Made by a program: the position numbers and the translations under genes. This document shows, piece by piece, positions 22,070-33,615 of a stretch of 64,000 nt of DNA. A model generated the notes under the pieces. It searched no databases. It was not told where the DNA came from and worked only from the letters and a program-made list of their open reading frames with translations. Position 1 is the first letter of the stretch, and every line of letters begins with the position of its first letter. Source of the DNA: Polytrichum commune (lineage: Eukaryota; Streptophyta; Polytrichopsida; Polytrichales; Polytrichaceae); the NCBI GenBank assembly GCA_950295325.1, contig OX485805.1:33899501-33963500 (forward strand). The letters run 5' to 3'.

Positions 22070-23541
22070 GATAGTACGTGTGTTTGTATGTGTGTGTGTG
22101 TGCGCCCGCCCATTTTGTATAATATATGCTTCATATGTATCTTGATTTTCACGCGCTCTATCAAACCCTCTTCCTTTGGGTTTTGTTTCGTTTAACACTA
22201 TATTCGTTAAATTGAGACTTTTTGGGCATTTTGAGACATTGACATAAATAAGAACAAGGATAAATGGAACACATATTGGAGAAAGTTGTAAGATGCGAAC
22301 ACTTTGAAGCGGGTGTTTAGACCAAGAACGGGGAAAGTTAGTATGCGAGCGGAGAGCGGAGAACTCCATTTGAGACATGAATTGAGAGGGGAAATGCACC
22401 TATAACCGTGAGATTATGGGTTTAGGGTAGAGCTATTTTTAGAAAATTTTATGAGTTAGGGTCTCTATTACTGTGGAAATAGAACAACATTTCCCCATTT
22501 GAAACGTTTACATATTTTTGAAACATATATATATTATAATAAAATACAAAATTAGAGCTTACATCACTATTACGTCATAAATACAATTACCAAACTTGTG
22601 TACTATAGTACATATCACTGTAAATCAAATAAAAATTACTATATGAAGGAAACACGAAAGAGGTATGTGAAAAGAATTCCCCACATATAGTCCACTCTAT
22701 TAATGTTACACCTATAAATGTTAACCCTTTCTAATTGTTAACTTTATTCTACTCCCCACATATTGCACACTTTTAAATTTGACTCTATATATGTTAACAA
22801 ATGAAATGCAACCATAACTACTCTTTGGAAAGACTACGTTTGGCTATGTTTAGTTCTAGTGACGGAAGTGTAAGAATGGAGGCACATGAGAACTTCCATT
22901 AGAAGGTACATGGAAACACGTTCATGTGGGTGTCCAAGTATGTGGGTTTGTTGGTGCAAATTGAGAAATATTTGCAAGTTGTGCATGCCCATGATTCATA
23001 CTTCACCCATGATTTCTAAACTTCATATTGAATAAAGTTTTGATTGGGTTTGCAATTTTATGAATGGTATTCACAAAGACTCTTAAAAAATGCTTATATT
23101 TATAAATATTAAGATTTGTATATTGGTCGATAAAACGATTTTATAATTGGTAATTGTTAACACCTTAATAAATGTTAACTATGATTGTTTCCCGAGGGTT
23201 AACATTTGAGGGTGAACATTATAGAAAGTGTTGTGTGGTGTGCAACTTAAGTATTATTGAGTATTTATGATTTAGTGAAACAAAGAGGAGGTGTGTGAGG
23301 CACCAACTTTATATTTGAATGGGTGGATGCTACATTAGCGGTTAAGATTGTGAGAGGCATACCGTTTAGGGATACTTGAACTATACTTAAGGGCTAATCC
23401 ACAAACTAAAAATATTTACAATAATAATTGAAAAATACAATGCGGGTTGACATTATGGGAATGAAATAAAGAAGAGCAAGTATGAGACTTGCGCCGGAAA
23501 TCTAAAAGCCAAAAATAATACAATCCAATACAAAATGGAGT
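22070..23541. other. AT-rich DNA after HAD exon 5
   Basis: Contains a (GT)n run near 22,085 and the terminal-repeat candidate at 22,196. Otherwise it is AT-rich DNA without a gene. Positions 22,196-22,330 repeat 8228-8360. Confidence 0.5.
22196..22330. repeat. Terminal-repeat candidate after HAD exon 5
   Basis: Begins AACACTATATTCGTTAAATT directly after GTTT. It pairs with the segment at 10,226 to flank an intron-5 insertion (see that entry). Confidence 0.5.
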
Positions 23542-23715
23542 TCAAGGAATAAACTCATCCTCACTCTCCGAAGCACTTTGATCTATGTATCTAAGTACTC
23601 TTGGATCGTATCTCTCACGTGGACTAGAAGAGGCACTAGAGCTATGGGAGGAGTATTTGGCATAAGCTACTGCCATATCCTCGGCATAAGAAGGAAGTCG
23701 CATGCACGGATAGAT
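23542..23715 (-). other. Possible 3' exon of the methyltransferase-like gene
   Basis: A short open frame reads YPCMRLPSYAEDMAVAYAKY, then a Ser-rich stretch, and ends SASESEDEFIP with a stop. It is in the right place and strand to be the tail of the gene at 24.2-25.3 kb. However, the MITE at 23,716 separates them and the reading phase from the previous donor meets a TGA, so the link is uncertain. Confidence 0.35.
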
Positions 23716-24104
23716 CACTCCATTGTCAAGTTGAACACCACGTGCAACAAAAAAAAATCTTCTTTTGGTAAGTTGCACCACCAAAATGGGTCAAAATTTT
23801 ATCAATTGTTTTTCATGAGTAGAGATACACAGTACCTATGACATAGTCAAAAGTGGTAACTAAATTTGATGATTTGTTTTTTGTATAAAACATACTATTT
23901 CTAACTAGAATGACACAGAATTGAACTCAAACAATTACTAAAAAAAATAAAGATGACTAAAAATTTCAAAAAAAAATACAAAAGATACTATCAATGGTTA
24001 TGTATATGTAGAAAAAAATGTCATAAATTTTAAAATTACATGTGGCATGTAATATAGGGGTAGCAAACTTTGTCCGCACGTGGTGTCAACTTGACAATGA
24101 AGTG
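23716..24104. mobile_element. MITE, family B copy 2
   Basis: Same terminal repeats as 7798-8153 (CACTCCATTGTCAAGTTGAA ... TTGACAATGAAGTG), 389 bp, AT-rich and non-coding. It lies between the candidate tail exons of the methyltransferase-like gene. Confidence 0.7.
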
Positions 24105-24249
24105 ACCTCCCCGTGGTCGCATGGTAGGACTAGTCGGCGAGCCAAAGTATTGATCCATCAGACTGCACCAACAGAGGAGAAATTACGATTGTTAGAATAC
24201 TTCTAATCAAATGCAACATAGTCAACATTAAGTTTAAGATGACAACAAA

Positions 24250-25268
24250 CTTACTCACATAGATTAACTGCACCCTGTTGAGGGAGGGCATCGTCGTCGT
24301 CCTCGTCAAGGTCTACAACGTGAGTTGGATCGACCCCTAGAGACTCCGAGGCTGCGACCTGTATTGGGTGCAAAATTTCTTCGTACAATTCTTTGTCTCC
24401 CTCAAGTGCCACTATTGCCCTGTTAGTAGATTGTGCTGCAAGAACCGAGGCACCTACAAAGAGCAAAACAAATGAATTAGTAGAAGGTGATTGAATTGCC
24501 TAAGTCTAGAGGCATGAGAATGTTACACAAATTACTCATACCAGTTCTAGCAGTGAGGTCACATATAATCCCGCCTGGAGGGCTAAGGCCACTTATTAGA
24601 AGCTGGAGCAGGGATATTGCCTTCTCTTTAGGGCCCCTCCAGAATGTGTCACCGTCGTTGCGCTTGAGTGCAGTATCAGAGATGACAATGTTGAAAAGAA
24701 CGTCATCATTTGCAAGGTCAACATCTTCAAATTTGTCACTGGAAGAAATAACAAACTCCTTAGGTGGCCTAAGCAAAGGTGTGGAGAAAGATCGAACCAA
24801 CACGATTGCTTTGAATTTCAAAGTCTGGACATCAAACATAGGCCTCGAATTGTTAGCAATGTGATTGAAAGTATGAATGACTTCGAACTTGAAGAGTGGG
24901 AAATGACTACAATTACTCACCCGCTTAGAGTTATGCATAGGGTGAGTGAGGTGTAGAGAATTAACGATGGTCCATTCCTCCTTGACCTCCAAGTTGTTGT
25001 TGTAGAGAAAGCTCAAGACCTCCTTCTTGATTTGCACACTGTCAGGATAAAATAAGAGGAGTGCGCCATCGTCGTGAAGATAGCCCTCACAAAAACCAAT
25101 GGTGAACTTGATAAAGTTCTGAACTTGCTTATTCCAATTTGGAACTTGCCCCCGGAATTCAGAAACTCCGGGGACAGGCAAACCATCAGGATACTCTGCA
25201 ATGACGAGGTCCACCGCAGCCTTATGCAACACCTTGCCGGAGAAGAAGAATTCCCTGGATGCTTCAAC
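24250..25268 (-). CDS. DNA N6/N4-methyltransferase-like protein, two exons (partial)
   Basis: Exon a (25,268-24,542) starts after a TTTTTAG acceptor and ends ACTG|GTATGAG. Exon b (24,453-24,259) follows a TTTGTAG acceptor. Spliced, they give a beta-class amino-methyltransferase pattern: VDLVIAEYPDGLPVPG where a catalytic DPPY/DPPW would be expected, DDGALLLFYPD, FWRGPKEKAISLLQLLI, then the SAM-binding motif I CDLTARTGAS across the splice, and AIVALEGDKELYEEI. The acidic tail is VDLDEDDDDALP. The motif IV change (EYPD for DPPY) and Arg in motif I (usually TAGTG) suggest a weakened or dead enzyme. Upstream exons were not found; the preceding intron contains the hairpin satellite. It may come from a mobile element that carries its own methyltransferase (inference). 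Confidence 0.65.
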
Positions 25269-25299
25269 CTAAAAAGAAAAAACCCGTGAACGACATATC

Positions 25300-27740
25300 T
25301 CGAGAGGGTGCCGTTAACAAAAAATTTGATTTTCATTACCATATCAAACATCCTAATATGACCATTAACCAAGAATTAAATGAACGTAGCGGGTCCACCT
25401 ATATGACCAACCTGAAATTTCTAACCATATTCGGTCATCCTAAACCTATTAGTGCATATCCAGACCATATATGAGCACCAAAAAAATCAAAAAAAAAGTC
25501 CCCCAAGGGGGGTGCCGTAAACGGCAACTCTCGGGGGCACCACATATTAACCTCAAAATCTTATATTTATAAGTGTATTATGCATCCTAATATGACCATT
25601 AACCAAACTTTAAATGACCGTAACGGGTCCGAATATATGACCAACCTGAAATTTCTAGCCATATTGACTTACCCTCAACCTTAGAGTGCATAAACAGGCC
25701 ATATTCAAGCACCAAAAAAATCAAAAAAAAAACCCCCGAGGGGGGTGCCGTTAACGGCACCTCTCGGGGGCACCACATTATAACCTCAAAATCTGATATT
25801 TATGAGTAAATTATGCATCCTTATATGACCTTCAACCAAGACCAAAATCAACTTAAGGGGGTCCGAGTATATGACCCACCTGCAATTTCTAGCCATATTG
25901 ACTTACCCTCAACCTTAGAGTGCATAAACAGGCCATTTTCGAGCACCAAAAAAATTAAAAAAAAAGCCCCCGAGGGGGGTGCTGTTAACGGCACCTTTCG
26001 AGGGCACCACTTCATATCCTCACAATCTGAAGTTCACTCTCATATCAAGCACCATGTTATGTCCTTCAACTAAGACCAAAATGAACTTAGGGGGTCCGAG
26101 TATATGACCCACCTGCAATTTGTAGCCATATTGACTCATCCTCAACCTTACAGTGTGTAGACAGGCCATTATCAAGTACCAAAATGATCAAAAAATAAAC
26201 CCCCGAGGGGGGTGCCGTTAACGGCACCTCTCGGGGGCACCACTTTATATCCTCACAATCTGAAGTTCATTCTCATATCAAGCACCCTGTTATGTCCTTC
26301 AACTAAGACCAAAATGAACTTAGGGGGTCCGAGTATATGACCCACCTGCAATTTGTAGCCATATTGACTCATCCTCAACCTTACAGTGTGTAGACAAGGC
26401 ATTTTCAAGCACCAAAAAAATTAAAAAAAGACCCCCGAGGGGGGGTGCCGTTAACGGCACCTCTCGGGGGCACCACATTATAACCTCACAATCTGATATT
26501 TATGAGTATATTATAGATCCTTATATGACCTTCAACCAAGACCAAAATCAACTTAAGGGGGTCCGAGTATATGACCCACCTGCAATTTGTAGCCATATTG
26601 ACTCATCCTCAACCTTACAGTGTGTAGACAAGGCATTTTCAAGCACCAAAAAAATTAAAAAAAGACCCCCGAGGGGGGGTGCCGTTAACGGCACCTCTCG
26701 GGGGCACCACGTTATAACCTCACAATCTGATATTTATGAGTATATTATAGATCCTTATATGACCTTCAACCAAGACCAAAATCAACTTAAGGGGGTCCGA
26801 GTATATGACCCACCTAAAATTTCTAGCCATATTGACTCATCCTCAACCTTACAGTGTGTAGACAGGCCATTTTCAAGCACTAAAAAAATAAAATAAAAAC
26901 CCCCGAGGGGGGTGCCGTTAACGGCACCTCTCGGGGGCACCACTTTATATCCTCACAATATGAACTTCACTCTCATATCAAGCACCCTGTTATGTCCTTC
27001 AACGAAGACCAAAATGAACTTAGGGGGTCCGAGTATATGACCCACCTGCAATTTCTAGCCATATTGACTCATCCTCAACCTTGCAGTGTATAGACAGGCC
27101 ATTATCAAGCACCAAAATAATTAAAAAAAAAACCCCCGAGAGGGGTGCCGTTAACGGCACCTCTCGGGGGCACCACATTACAACATCAAAATCTGATATT
27201 TATGAGTATATTGTGCATTCTTATATGACCTTCAACCAAGACCAAAATCAACTTAAGGGGGTCCGAATATATGACCCACCTTCAATTTCTATCCATATTG
27301 ACTTACCCTCAACCTTACAATATGTGGACAGGCCATTTTCAAGCACTAAAAAAATAAAAAATAAACCTCCCGAGGGGGGTGCCGTTAACGCACCTCTCGG
27401 GGGCACCACATTATAACCTCACAATCTGATATTTATGAGTATATTATGCATCCTTATATGACCTTCAAACAAGACCAAAATCAACTTCAGGGGGTCCGAA
27501 TATATGAGGCACCTGAAATTTCTGGCCATATTGACTCATCCTCAACCTTGCAATGTGTAGACAGGCCATTTTCAAGCACCAAAAAAATAAAAATAAAGCC
27601 CCCGAGGGGGGTGCCGTTAGCGGCACCTCTCGGGGGCACCACATTCTATCCTCACAATCTGAACTTCACTAGCATATCAAGCATCATGTTCTATCCTTCA
27701 ACCAAGACCAAATTGAACTTAGGGGGTCCGAATACATGAA
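25300..27740. repeat. 233-bp satellite array, one GC hairpin per unit
   Basis: The core GTGCCG recurs at about 25309, 25512, 25745, 25979, 26212, 26445, 26679, 26912, 27145, 27379 and 27611: period 232-234 after the first unit. Each unit contains a near-perfect palindrome of about 36-38 bp centred on GTTAAC, with arms CCCCCGAGGGGGGTGCC and GGCACCTCTCGGGGG, next to an A-rich tract. The rest of the unit is AT-rich (tatatgaccttcaaccaag, tgacccacctgcaatttcta). The array lies in the intron before the methyltransferase-like exon. Confidence 0.92.
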
Positions 27741-28756
27741 CCTGAGTCTCCGCTGGACACTTCGGGTTCCATCCTCGGCCTTCAAATCCTACCTCACCTT
27801 ACAATCAAACCCTCAACAACAAAACCCTTCCACACCCTCGGGGGCACCCTAGAGCTCCAAAAGATTCCCTCAATTTTCAAAGTTGATTTCACTCCTTGGC
27901 TTTATCTTCAAACCCTAAACCCGTAAACCTTTGGACCCACTCGGGTGCACCCTAGGGCTCTAGAAAGATTCCCTCAATATCAAAATTTGACTGCACTACT
28001 AAGCCATACAATCACTTCCGGAGGGGTGCCCTTGACGGGTCCTATTCTTTGGCTACTCTAAGCCCACCACTTTTTGGGCTAACTTCTATTCCGCGTCTAA
28101 ATTCTTTCAAAATTGTCAAGTTTAGGGTCTGAGGAACCAACCTTCTGGTTCCATCAAGCTCGTCTCTTCAACCTCTTCCTCGCCACTCTCCTCCTACGAT
28201 GCTGGATTGGATGCGGGATTGGACTCTGTCCCTACATCCTTTGATGCTTCTGGACACTGTGATCATGGGCTCTTGGATTTTGAGGGACCCAGAGATTCGT
28301 CTATCGTCGATAATGTTCCGTTCTCCTCAGTGTCGTCAAAATCTAAAACTTTGTTAATTCCACTAGTGTCATATGTTTCAGGCGCCACCTTCTTCCTCCC
28401 CATCCTGCTCGACTTTAATTTCTTAGTGCTACTGAAATATAACTTCCTTTTTTTTTTCTCCTCTTGATAAGGGCATGCATGTCACGTGTCACCCTTCCTG
28501 TGCATGTCTACTCCAACACTCGCAAACCCTCCCGTCAATCAAACACGTCTTACGCCTCTCATGAAAATCATACCTTTTGACACTAAGTGAAATGATATGA
28601 GTTTCACGAAATCTAAGACAAGACTTTCCAGGTGTGACATTCCTTTATTTAATGCCTAATTGGGATTTCATTATACTTCCTATTCCTGTCCTGAAACGTC
28701 ATGCCCAATTATGATTTCAGGCTTTATATCGGCGCCAACTAATAATATGTAATTGC
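27741..28756. other. Region between satellite and MULE leader, no supported gene
   Basis: Contains repeated 'ccctagagctcc' / 'ccctagggctct' phrases and an 86-codon frame (28,207-28,467 +) with no known domain. It might include an upstream exon of the methyltransferase-like gene, but I cannot show one. Confidence 0.4.
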
Positions 28757-28975
28757 CTGTCAAGTAGTATGTCTACCATGACTTGTACTCTCTTATTTTG
28801 TATATCGTGACAGCGTTACAAATTTTAAAAATATTAGTGTTACTCTCGTTTAGAGTACCTCCGTCATGTGGAGCTTGTGCATCGCAGTTCTCTTTTGGCA
28901 GCACATTCCTAATAAATAGGTAGCCCACAATGTTGAGATTCCTCTTTCATATTTCCATTGTAATACATTCTAATC
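28757..28975 (+). repeat. Leader-type direct repeat, copy 1
   Basis: Shares 'caagtagtatgtctaccatg', a 'gacagc' segment, 'aataaatagg' and 'cccacaatgttgaga' in order with 29,668-29,897. One copy precedes each of two plus-strand open frames, so the repeat may be a duplicated promoter or leader. Confidence 0.6.
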
Positions 28976-29138
28976 CTTCATGCTACGCTTTGTCACAATT
29001 TACAGAAATACATATTGACTCTATATTGATCTAACAGGTTATCAAATATTCTAAGTGCATTGGTGTCTACCCTAAGTGTATATAATACCCGATTACTTGT
29101 ACCCATTCCTTCATGTAATCTACTCATATTCTTCTCAA

Positions 29139-29558
29139 ATGGGTACTAACGCAAGTCCCCCCAACCTTCCTCCGTCAGGTGCTCCTAGTTCCTCTGGAAT
29201 TCACACCAAGTTGACCATCGATGGTTATTCAGACGTCAACATCATTAAGATTGCCAACCCACATGATTGCTCAGTTCCTCCGGCTGTCGTCGTTCACACT
29301 CCTCAACCACATACTCCATCTTTGCAGGCAGATGTTGCAACGTTGAAAGAGGACAAGTCTACTTTACAAACTCATGCCTATTCTAGAGCAGGGGTTATTA
29401 AACCGGGCACTTACTCTAGATCCCTGTTTAGGAATGCCAAAGGTCAGAAACTCGATTGCGCAGCATGCACTGCAGTTCATAGTTTGGGGATTGACCATTG
29501 TCATAAACATGACGGTGACAAATATGGCAAAGGGCCCCATAAGCATATTTGTCGTTAA
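29139..29558 (+). CDS. Small Cys/His-rich protein of unknown function
   Basis: This is a 139-residue frame starting MGTNASPPNLPPSGAPSSSG. It has a Pro/Ser-rich N terminus, a middle TLKEDKSTLQTHAYSRAGV, and a C terminus with CAAC, HSLGIDHCHKHDGD and HKHIC, so a zinc site is plausible. The ATG is the first after the leader repeat. The sequence context before it resembles that before the MULE gene, which suggests the two are accessory and transposase genes of one element. No family is recognised. Confidence 0.45.
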   Translation: MGTNASPPNLPPSGAPSSSGIHTKLTIDGYSDVNIIKIANPHDCSVPPAVVVHTPQPHTPSLQADVATLKEDKSTLQTHAYSRAGVIKPGTYSRSLFRNAKGQKLDCAACTAVHSLGIDHCHKHDGDKYGKGPHKHICR

Positions 29559-29667
29559 TAACAATGTTGCATTCTAATGTTTGGAATTTCCTATTCATGA
29601 GGTACTATCATGTTTAGTATATATGCATGTTATTGGATTCTACTATTTGAAAATAAATACTATCTTG

Positions 29668-29897
29668 TCAAGTAGAATGTCTACCATGACTTGACCTATA
29701 TAATTTGGTATATCTTGACAGCCTTTCTGCTCCCTTTCAGACTCCTTGGTTTAGGGTGGGTCATTTTTAGAAGTATTTATTCATGCTTTCCTTCATTGTT
29801 CATCCGTCATTTGGATCTGTCCATCATTGTTGTCTTTGGCCATTCATTTCCAATAAATAGGTTTCCCACAATGTTGAGAAACCTCTTCCATATTTCC
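29668..29897 (+). repeat. Leader-type direct repeat, copy 2
   Basis: Second copy of the repeat at 28,757-28,975, directly before the MULE-type coding region. Confidence 0.6.
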
Positions 29898-29927
29898 ATC
29901 ACCGCGCAAGGCCTCATTCCCCTCATC

Positions 29928-32900
29928 ATGGTTCATGTGCCTGCTAACGGAGAAGTCGGTATGGCAATCCTCAGAGCCGATGAAGAGAGAGTCCCACTTA
30001 CCTTTCGCATGGATGACAGCGGACTAGCTTACGTGACGTCCCAACGTCTAAGTATTCGGTTCGGTTTCAGAGCGGACACTATTGTTGTTGACGAGGATAT
30101 TTTTGATGTTGTCATGTCTGAGCTTACACATACCCTAGGTCGCATTTCGCATCGTGATGAGAACAATAACATGTTTTGGACTCTTCATCCAGGTAGTTAC
30201 CGAGTCTATGGCCTCACTGAATCTCAGATGGCTGCTTCTACTAAGATCCTCACTCCTCGCTCTTCCTCTACCTACACCATTCAAACTCCTCTGCCACGTG
30301 ATGTGAAGGTCAAGCTCGAACCCGGTCTCGAGACGCTTATTGTAGACAACTCTAAAGTAGAATCTGTAATTACACTTTCTTCAGATGACGAGGTCAGTCC
30401 CACCAAGCCCCCGCCTCAGGTTATAGTTGGTGGGGACACTCCTAAAGTATATCCTTTGTCGCAAGATACTGTTAGCATAGTACCATTATTAAAACAACTT
30501 GCAGCAATGCCAGGAAAAAAAACATTCTTAAAAAAATAGACTACTCGGTGATTAAACACGAGAGGGTAGAGTACCTTCCTGCTCTGTTCGATGGTGTTGT
30601 CATCTTCGAGTTGCCACCCGTTGGTCACACGGCCGCACGGTCACAGGCCAAGTCTATGCAGGGAATGGACAAGCGTTACGACGACCATGTGTGGACCAAG
30701 ACCATCACCACCAACATCACAAACGACTTTGGTTTGTCCTTCCGTTCTTCCTCCTGCGTTGGACACCTGCGTTGCAAGAACAAGGAGTGCGAATATCTGA
30801 TCCGCCGACCTCGTATTTTCGAAGTCAACGAGACAGAGTTTGAAGGTTGTACCCTCCAAGCCTTTGTAGTGGATCAAGCACCCCCAAGTGACTCTACGCT
30901 TGTTTGCAAGGTGTGTAAAGAACCCCCGACATGTATTGCTACATGTGGGGCTAAGATTTATTATGTTGCTGGCAAAATCAACCATACAAGAGCGTGTATC
31001 CACCTTGGAATTCACGATCACCCAGTCAAGGTGGGCAACTACAGAGACACTAAGGCTGAGATCAGTGGCCTAATTGAAGAACAGATCGAGAAGACTCCCC
31101 AGGCTACCAGGAGTGCGGTTGTGTTGGAGGCTAGCAAAGTTCTAATTGACAGTTATCTCCTTCAACCCAATGACGCGCCAACAAAGAAGCTTTCTCTTGA
31201 GGAACTTGTTCCAGTATTCGACCGGTGCAAGGACATGGCTTCCCCAAACATCCGCAACAAGGTCATGAGCTTCCGTTTCCTCAGAAAGTATGATGTCATG
31301 GATTCTATCACCAAACTCCGTGGAATCAGTTTATGGGCATTTGTGCAGAAGAACAAATTCCCACGTCAAGGGGCAGATCTTGACAAGGTTTTTGTCTTTA
31401 AGATGTCGGAAGTCGGGCCTGGTAGTGGGGTAGACTTGGTGAAGCGTATGCAGCCCGGCGAAGATCTAGAGAATGCTTGGATTATGTTCGACCATGTGAA
31501 ACGGGTGAGACAGTGGACCACAATGGCATGCCACGTGTATGACTCCACGTATTGTCGTGTCATGACCATTGCAAGCTGTGACATGCAATCGGAGGACTGT
31601 GATGCCCAGATCGTTTTCTGGAAGAATCTCAATGCTGTGATGGAGAAGAATGGCGTTGTCGATACCAACTTCAAGGGTTTCATGGCCGACAGCGCCCAGG
31701 CCAATTGGAATGCAGTTCGGGTCATATATGGCAACGGGAAGAAGGAGGACCGCATGGATGACCGGGAAAGAACCTGTCAGTTTCACTGGACCCAATCTAT
31801 GGTTAAGTATACCGAGAAATACATCCCCGAAGAACTCTGGGAGCAACACAAGAAGATGTGCCACCAATATAGGACCGCCAGGACCATGGACGAAGCGGAG
31901 AACCTGTACCACGGGCTACGTGCATGGTGGGTATCCGCCGGGGCAGTGACAGAGAAGGCACTTGACAAACTCGAGCTCTGGCTTGCATTCTGGCACTTCC
32001 GTTATCGCCAATGGGTAGGCTTCATGACCGGGGTATGTTGTCCCAAAACTTATTGTTTTTTTTTTCTTTTCACTCTAATATGAAACAACTCTTCTCCAAT
32101 TTCTAATTGCTTACACTATGTACACGCAGAAATTTACAGTAGAAGAACTAGCAGAAATGCCTTCATGTAATCTCGCCAAATCAATACACAACAAGTGGCT
32201 TCAATCGTCTGGAAACAGCGGCGGCAACCTCTATGTTGCTACAGTGGACGACTTTGTTCGAGGCTTCCTTCAAGTTGTCAATTACTACCAGTTCCTGAAA
32301 GGTGATGTTGGCGGTACAGGCCCTACAAAGAAAGAGCTCAAGCTAAGGTTGGCAGAGCGTAGGGCGAAGCAAACGGGTAATCCTTTAGTCCTCGAAGACC
32401 CCATGATGGACATGCCTGGAGCAGAAGAGTGTTGTACCCGGGTGCCTTGTATGGCTGGGGAAGAGGTGTTCAGGTCCACGAAGCGCAAAGCAAATCTACC
32501 TCTTTGGAGCAGAAGAGGAGACGCACAGACCTGATAAGGTCAACTTCTCACATCCCCGTGCCTCTAGTAGGGCTGTCCGGACTCATTCCACTGACATGCC
32601 CATAATTATTGAAGAGGAAGATTCCAATGTCCCGGAAGTTGCACCCCCGGCGCCACATGCGGACGATATCGTCCTGTCCCCCATCCCCGTGGGATGGATC
32701 AGCCACGTCACTGCCGTCGAGGAGACTAGGGTGAACGTGAAGGAGTGGCACATCGCTCGGTTGCCAAAGACTTCTGCCAAATGTTGTTGGGCACAGAGAG
32801 CCGTCACCAAAAAGAAGTGTATTGAGAGAATCGTAAGGGATGCAAAATCAACCCCTGCCCCTACGTACACCGGTCTATGGCACAACACTAGGAGAAATGT

Positions 32901-33615
32901 GAAAGAGACCACAGAGTTTTTCTTCTGCTCAGATGATATCCATAGGTGCGTTAAGGGTAGCAGGCGCAAATGGGTTGTTCAATACTCTGCGGAACAGGAG
33001 AGGCCAAGCATTCCGGATGTTTGGCCAGTGAAACTTGGGACTAACCTCAAGCAATGTGAGATCCTGGCCCTCGAGGCGGCCGGATTCCAACTGCCGCAGA
33101 AAGTGCCAGTCTCACCCAGAAGGCTCTTTTCCACTGCACCGTCTCTAGCAAATTTAGACTCCGTGCCGGTGCCAACAGATGCGGACATGTATCCTGGGAA
33201 GAGAGAAGGGAAGCTCGTTAAGCGCACCGCAACCCGTCCAAACCCTCAGCAGCGGTTATCCATGGGCTCTGCGGACTCCCTCAAAGCTCAACTCCGCTCG
33301 GTGACGATGATTCCTCACCCTGGCCATGGCTGCATCATTGCGCTAGAATCGATGACGCCACCCGACGTGACACAATACCACATCACCATCGGTTCCCTCC
33401 CGCGTTGCACCTGCCCTGCATTCAAGAAGACAATGACCAACTTTCGAGGGCGGAGTCAATTCTCGTATTGCAAGCATGTTTACTATATTTTTTTAAAGGT
33501 CTGCCATCGCAATCCTGATGTAGACCTTTTCATCCACGCGCCAACCTTCAGCTTCAACGAGGTCAAAGTTATTCTCGAGAGTGGAATTTTAACTCACCCT
33601 TTAGATCGAGCCTAG
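29928..33615 (+). pseudogene. MULE-like transposase with WRKY/GCM1-type and SWIM zinc fingers
   Basis: The N-terminal part (from about 29,928, MVHVPANGEV) ends at a TAG near 30,537. One missing A in the run of eight at 30,515-30,522 would join it to the next frame. A Cys/His finger follows (RCKNKECEY ... CKVCKEPPTC ... CIHLGIHDH), then the catalytic-type core with VYDSTYCRVMTIASCD, GFMADSAQANWNAV, CQFHWTQS and EELWEQHKKM. A 97-nt intron is clear (ACCGGG|GTATG at 32,032; CACGCAG|AAA at 32,129). Another frame change lies near 32,500-32,540. The C terminus has a SWIM finger (RCTCPAF ... FSYCKHVYYI). The order zinc finger, MULE core, SWIM matches Mutator-like/FAR1-type transposases. This copy has two frame breaks but otherwise little decay. 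Confidence 0.7.
30889..32214. repeat. Left arm of a second recent inverted duplication (MULE region)
   Basis: Recurs inverted at 55,991-64,000, with coordinates summing to 88,205 and, beyond an LTR insertion, to 94,889. The only protein change noticed is Val to Leu in YDSTY's preceding residue. The right arm runs off the window end. Confidence 0.9.

Noticed and set aside
10226-22223. CACTA-type transposon ends (CACTATATTCG)
   Set aside because: The expected 3-bp target duplication is not found when the element is made to start at CACTA. The flanks fit a 4-bp GTTT duplication instead.
25500-27640. True bacterial-type terminators indicating organellar or bacterial DNA
   Set aside because: The hairpin plus T-run looks terminator-like, but introns, LTR elements and a SINE on both sides show nuclear plant DNA.
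25813-27739. Open frames with repeated YMTFNQDQNQLKGVRVYDPP
   Set aside because: They are translations of the 233-bp satellite. The period is not a multiple of three, so no frame continues through the array.
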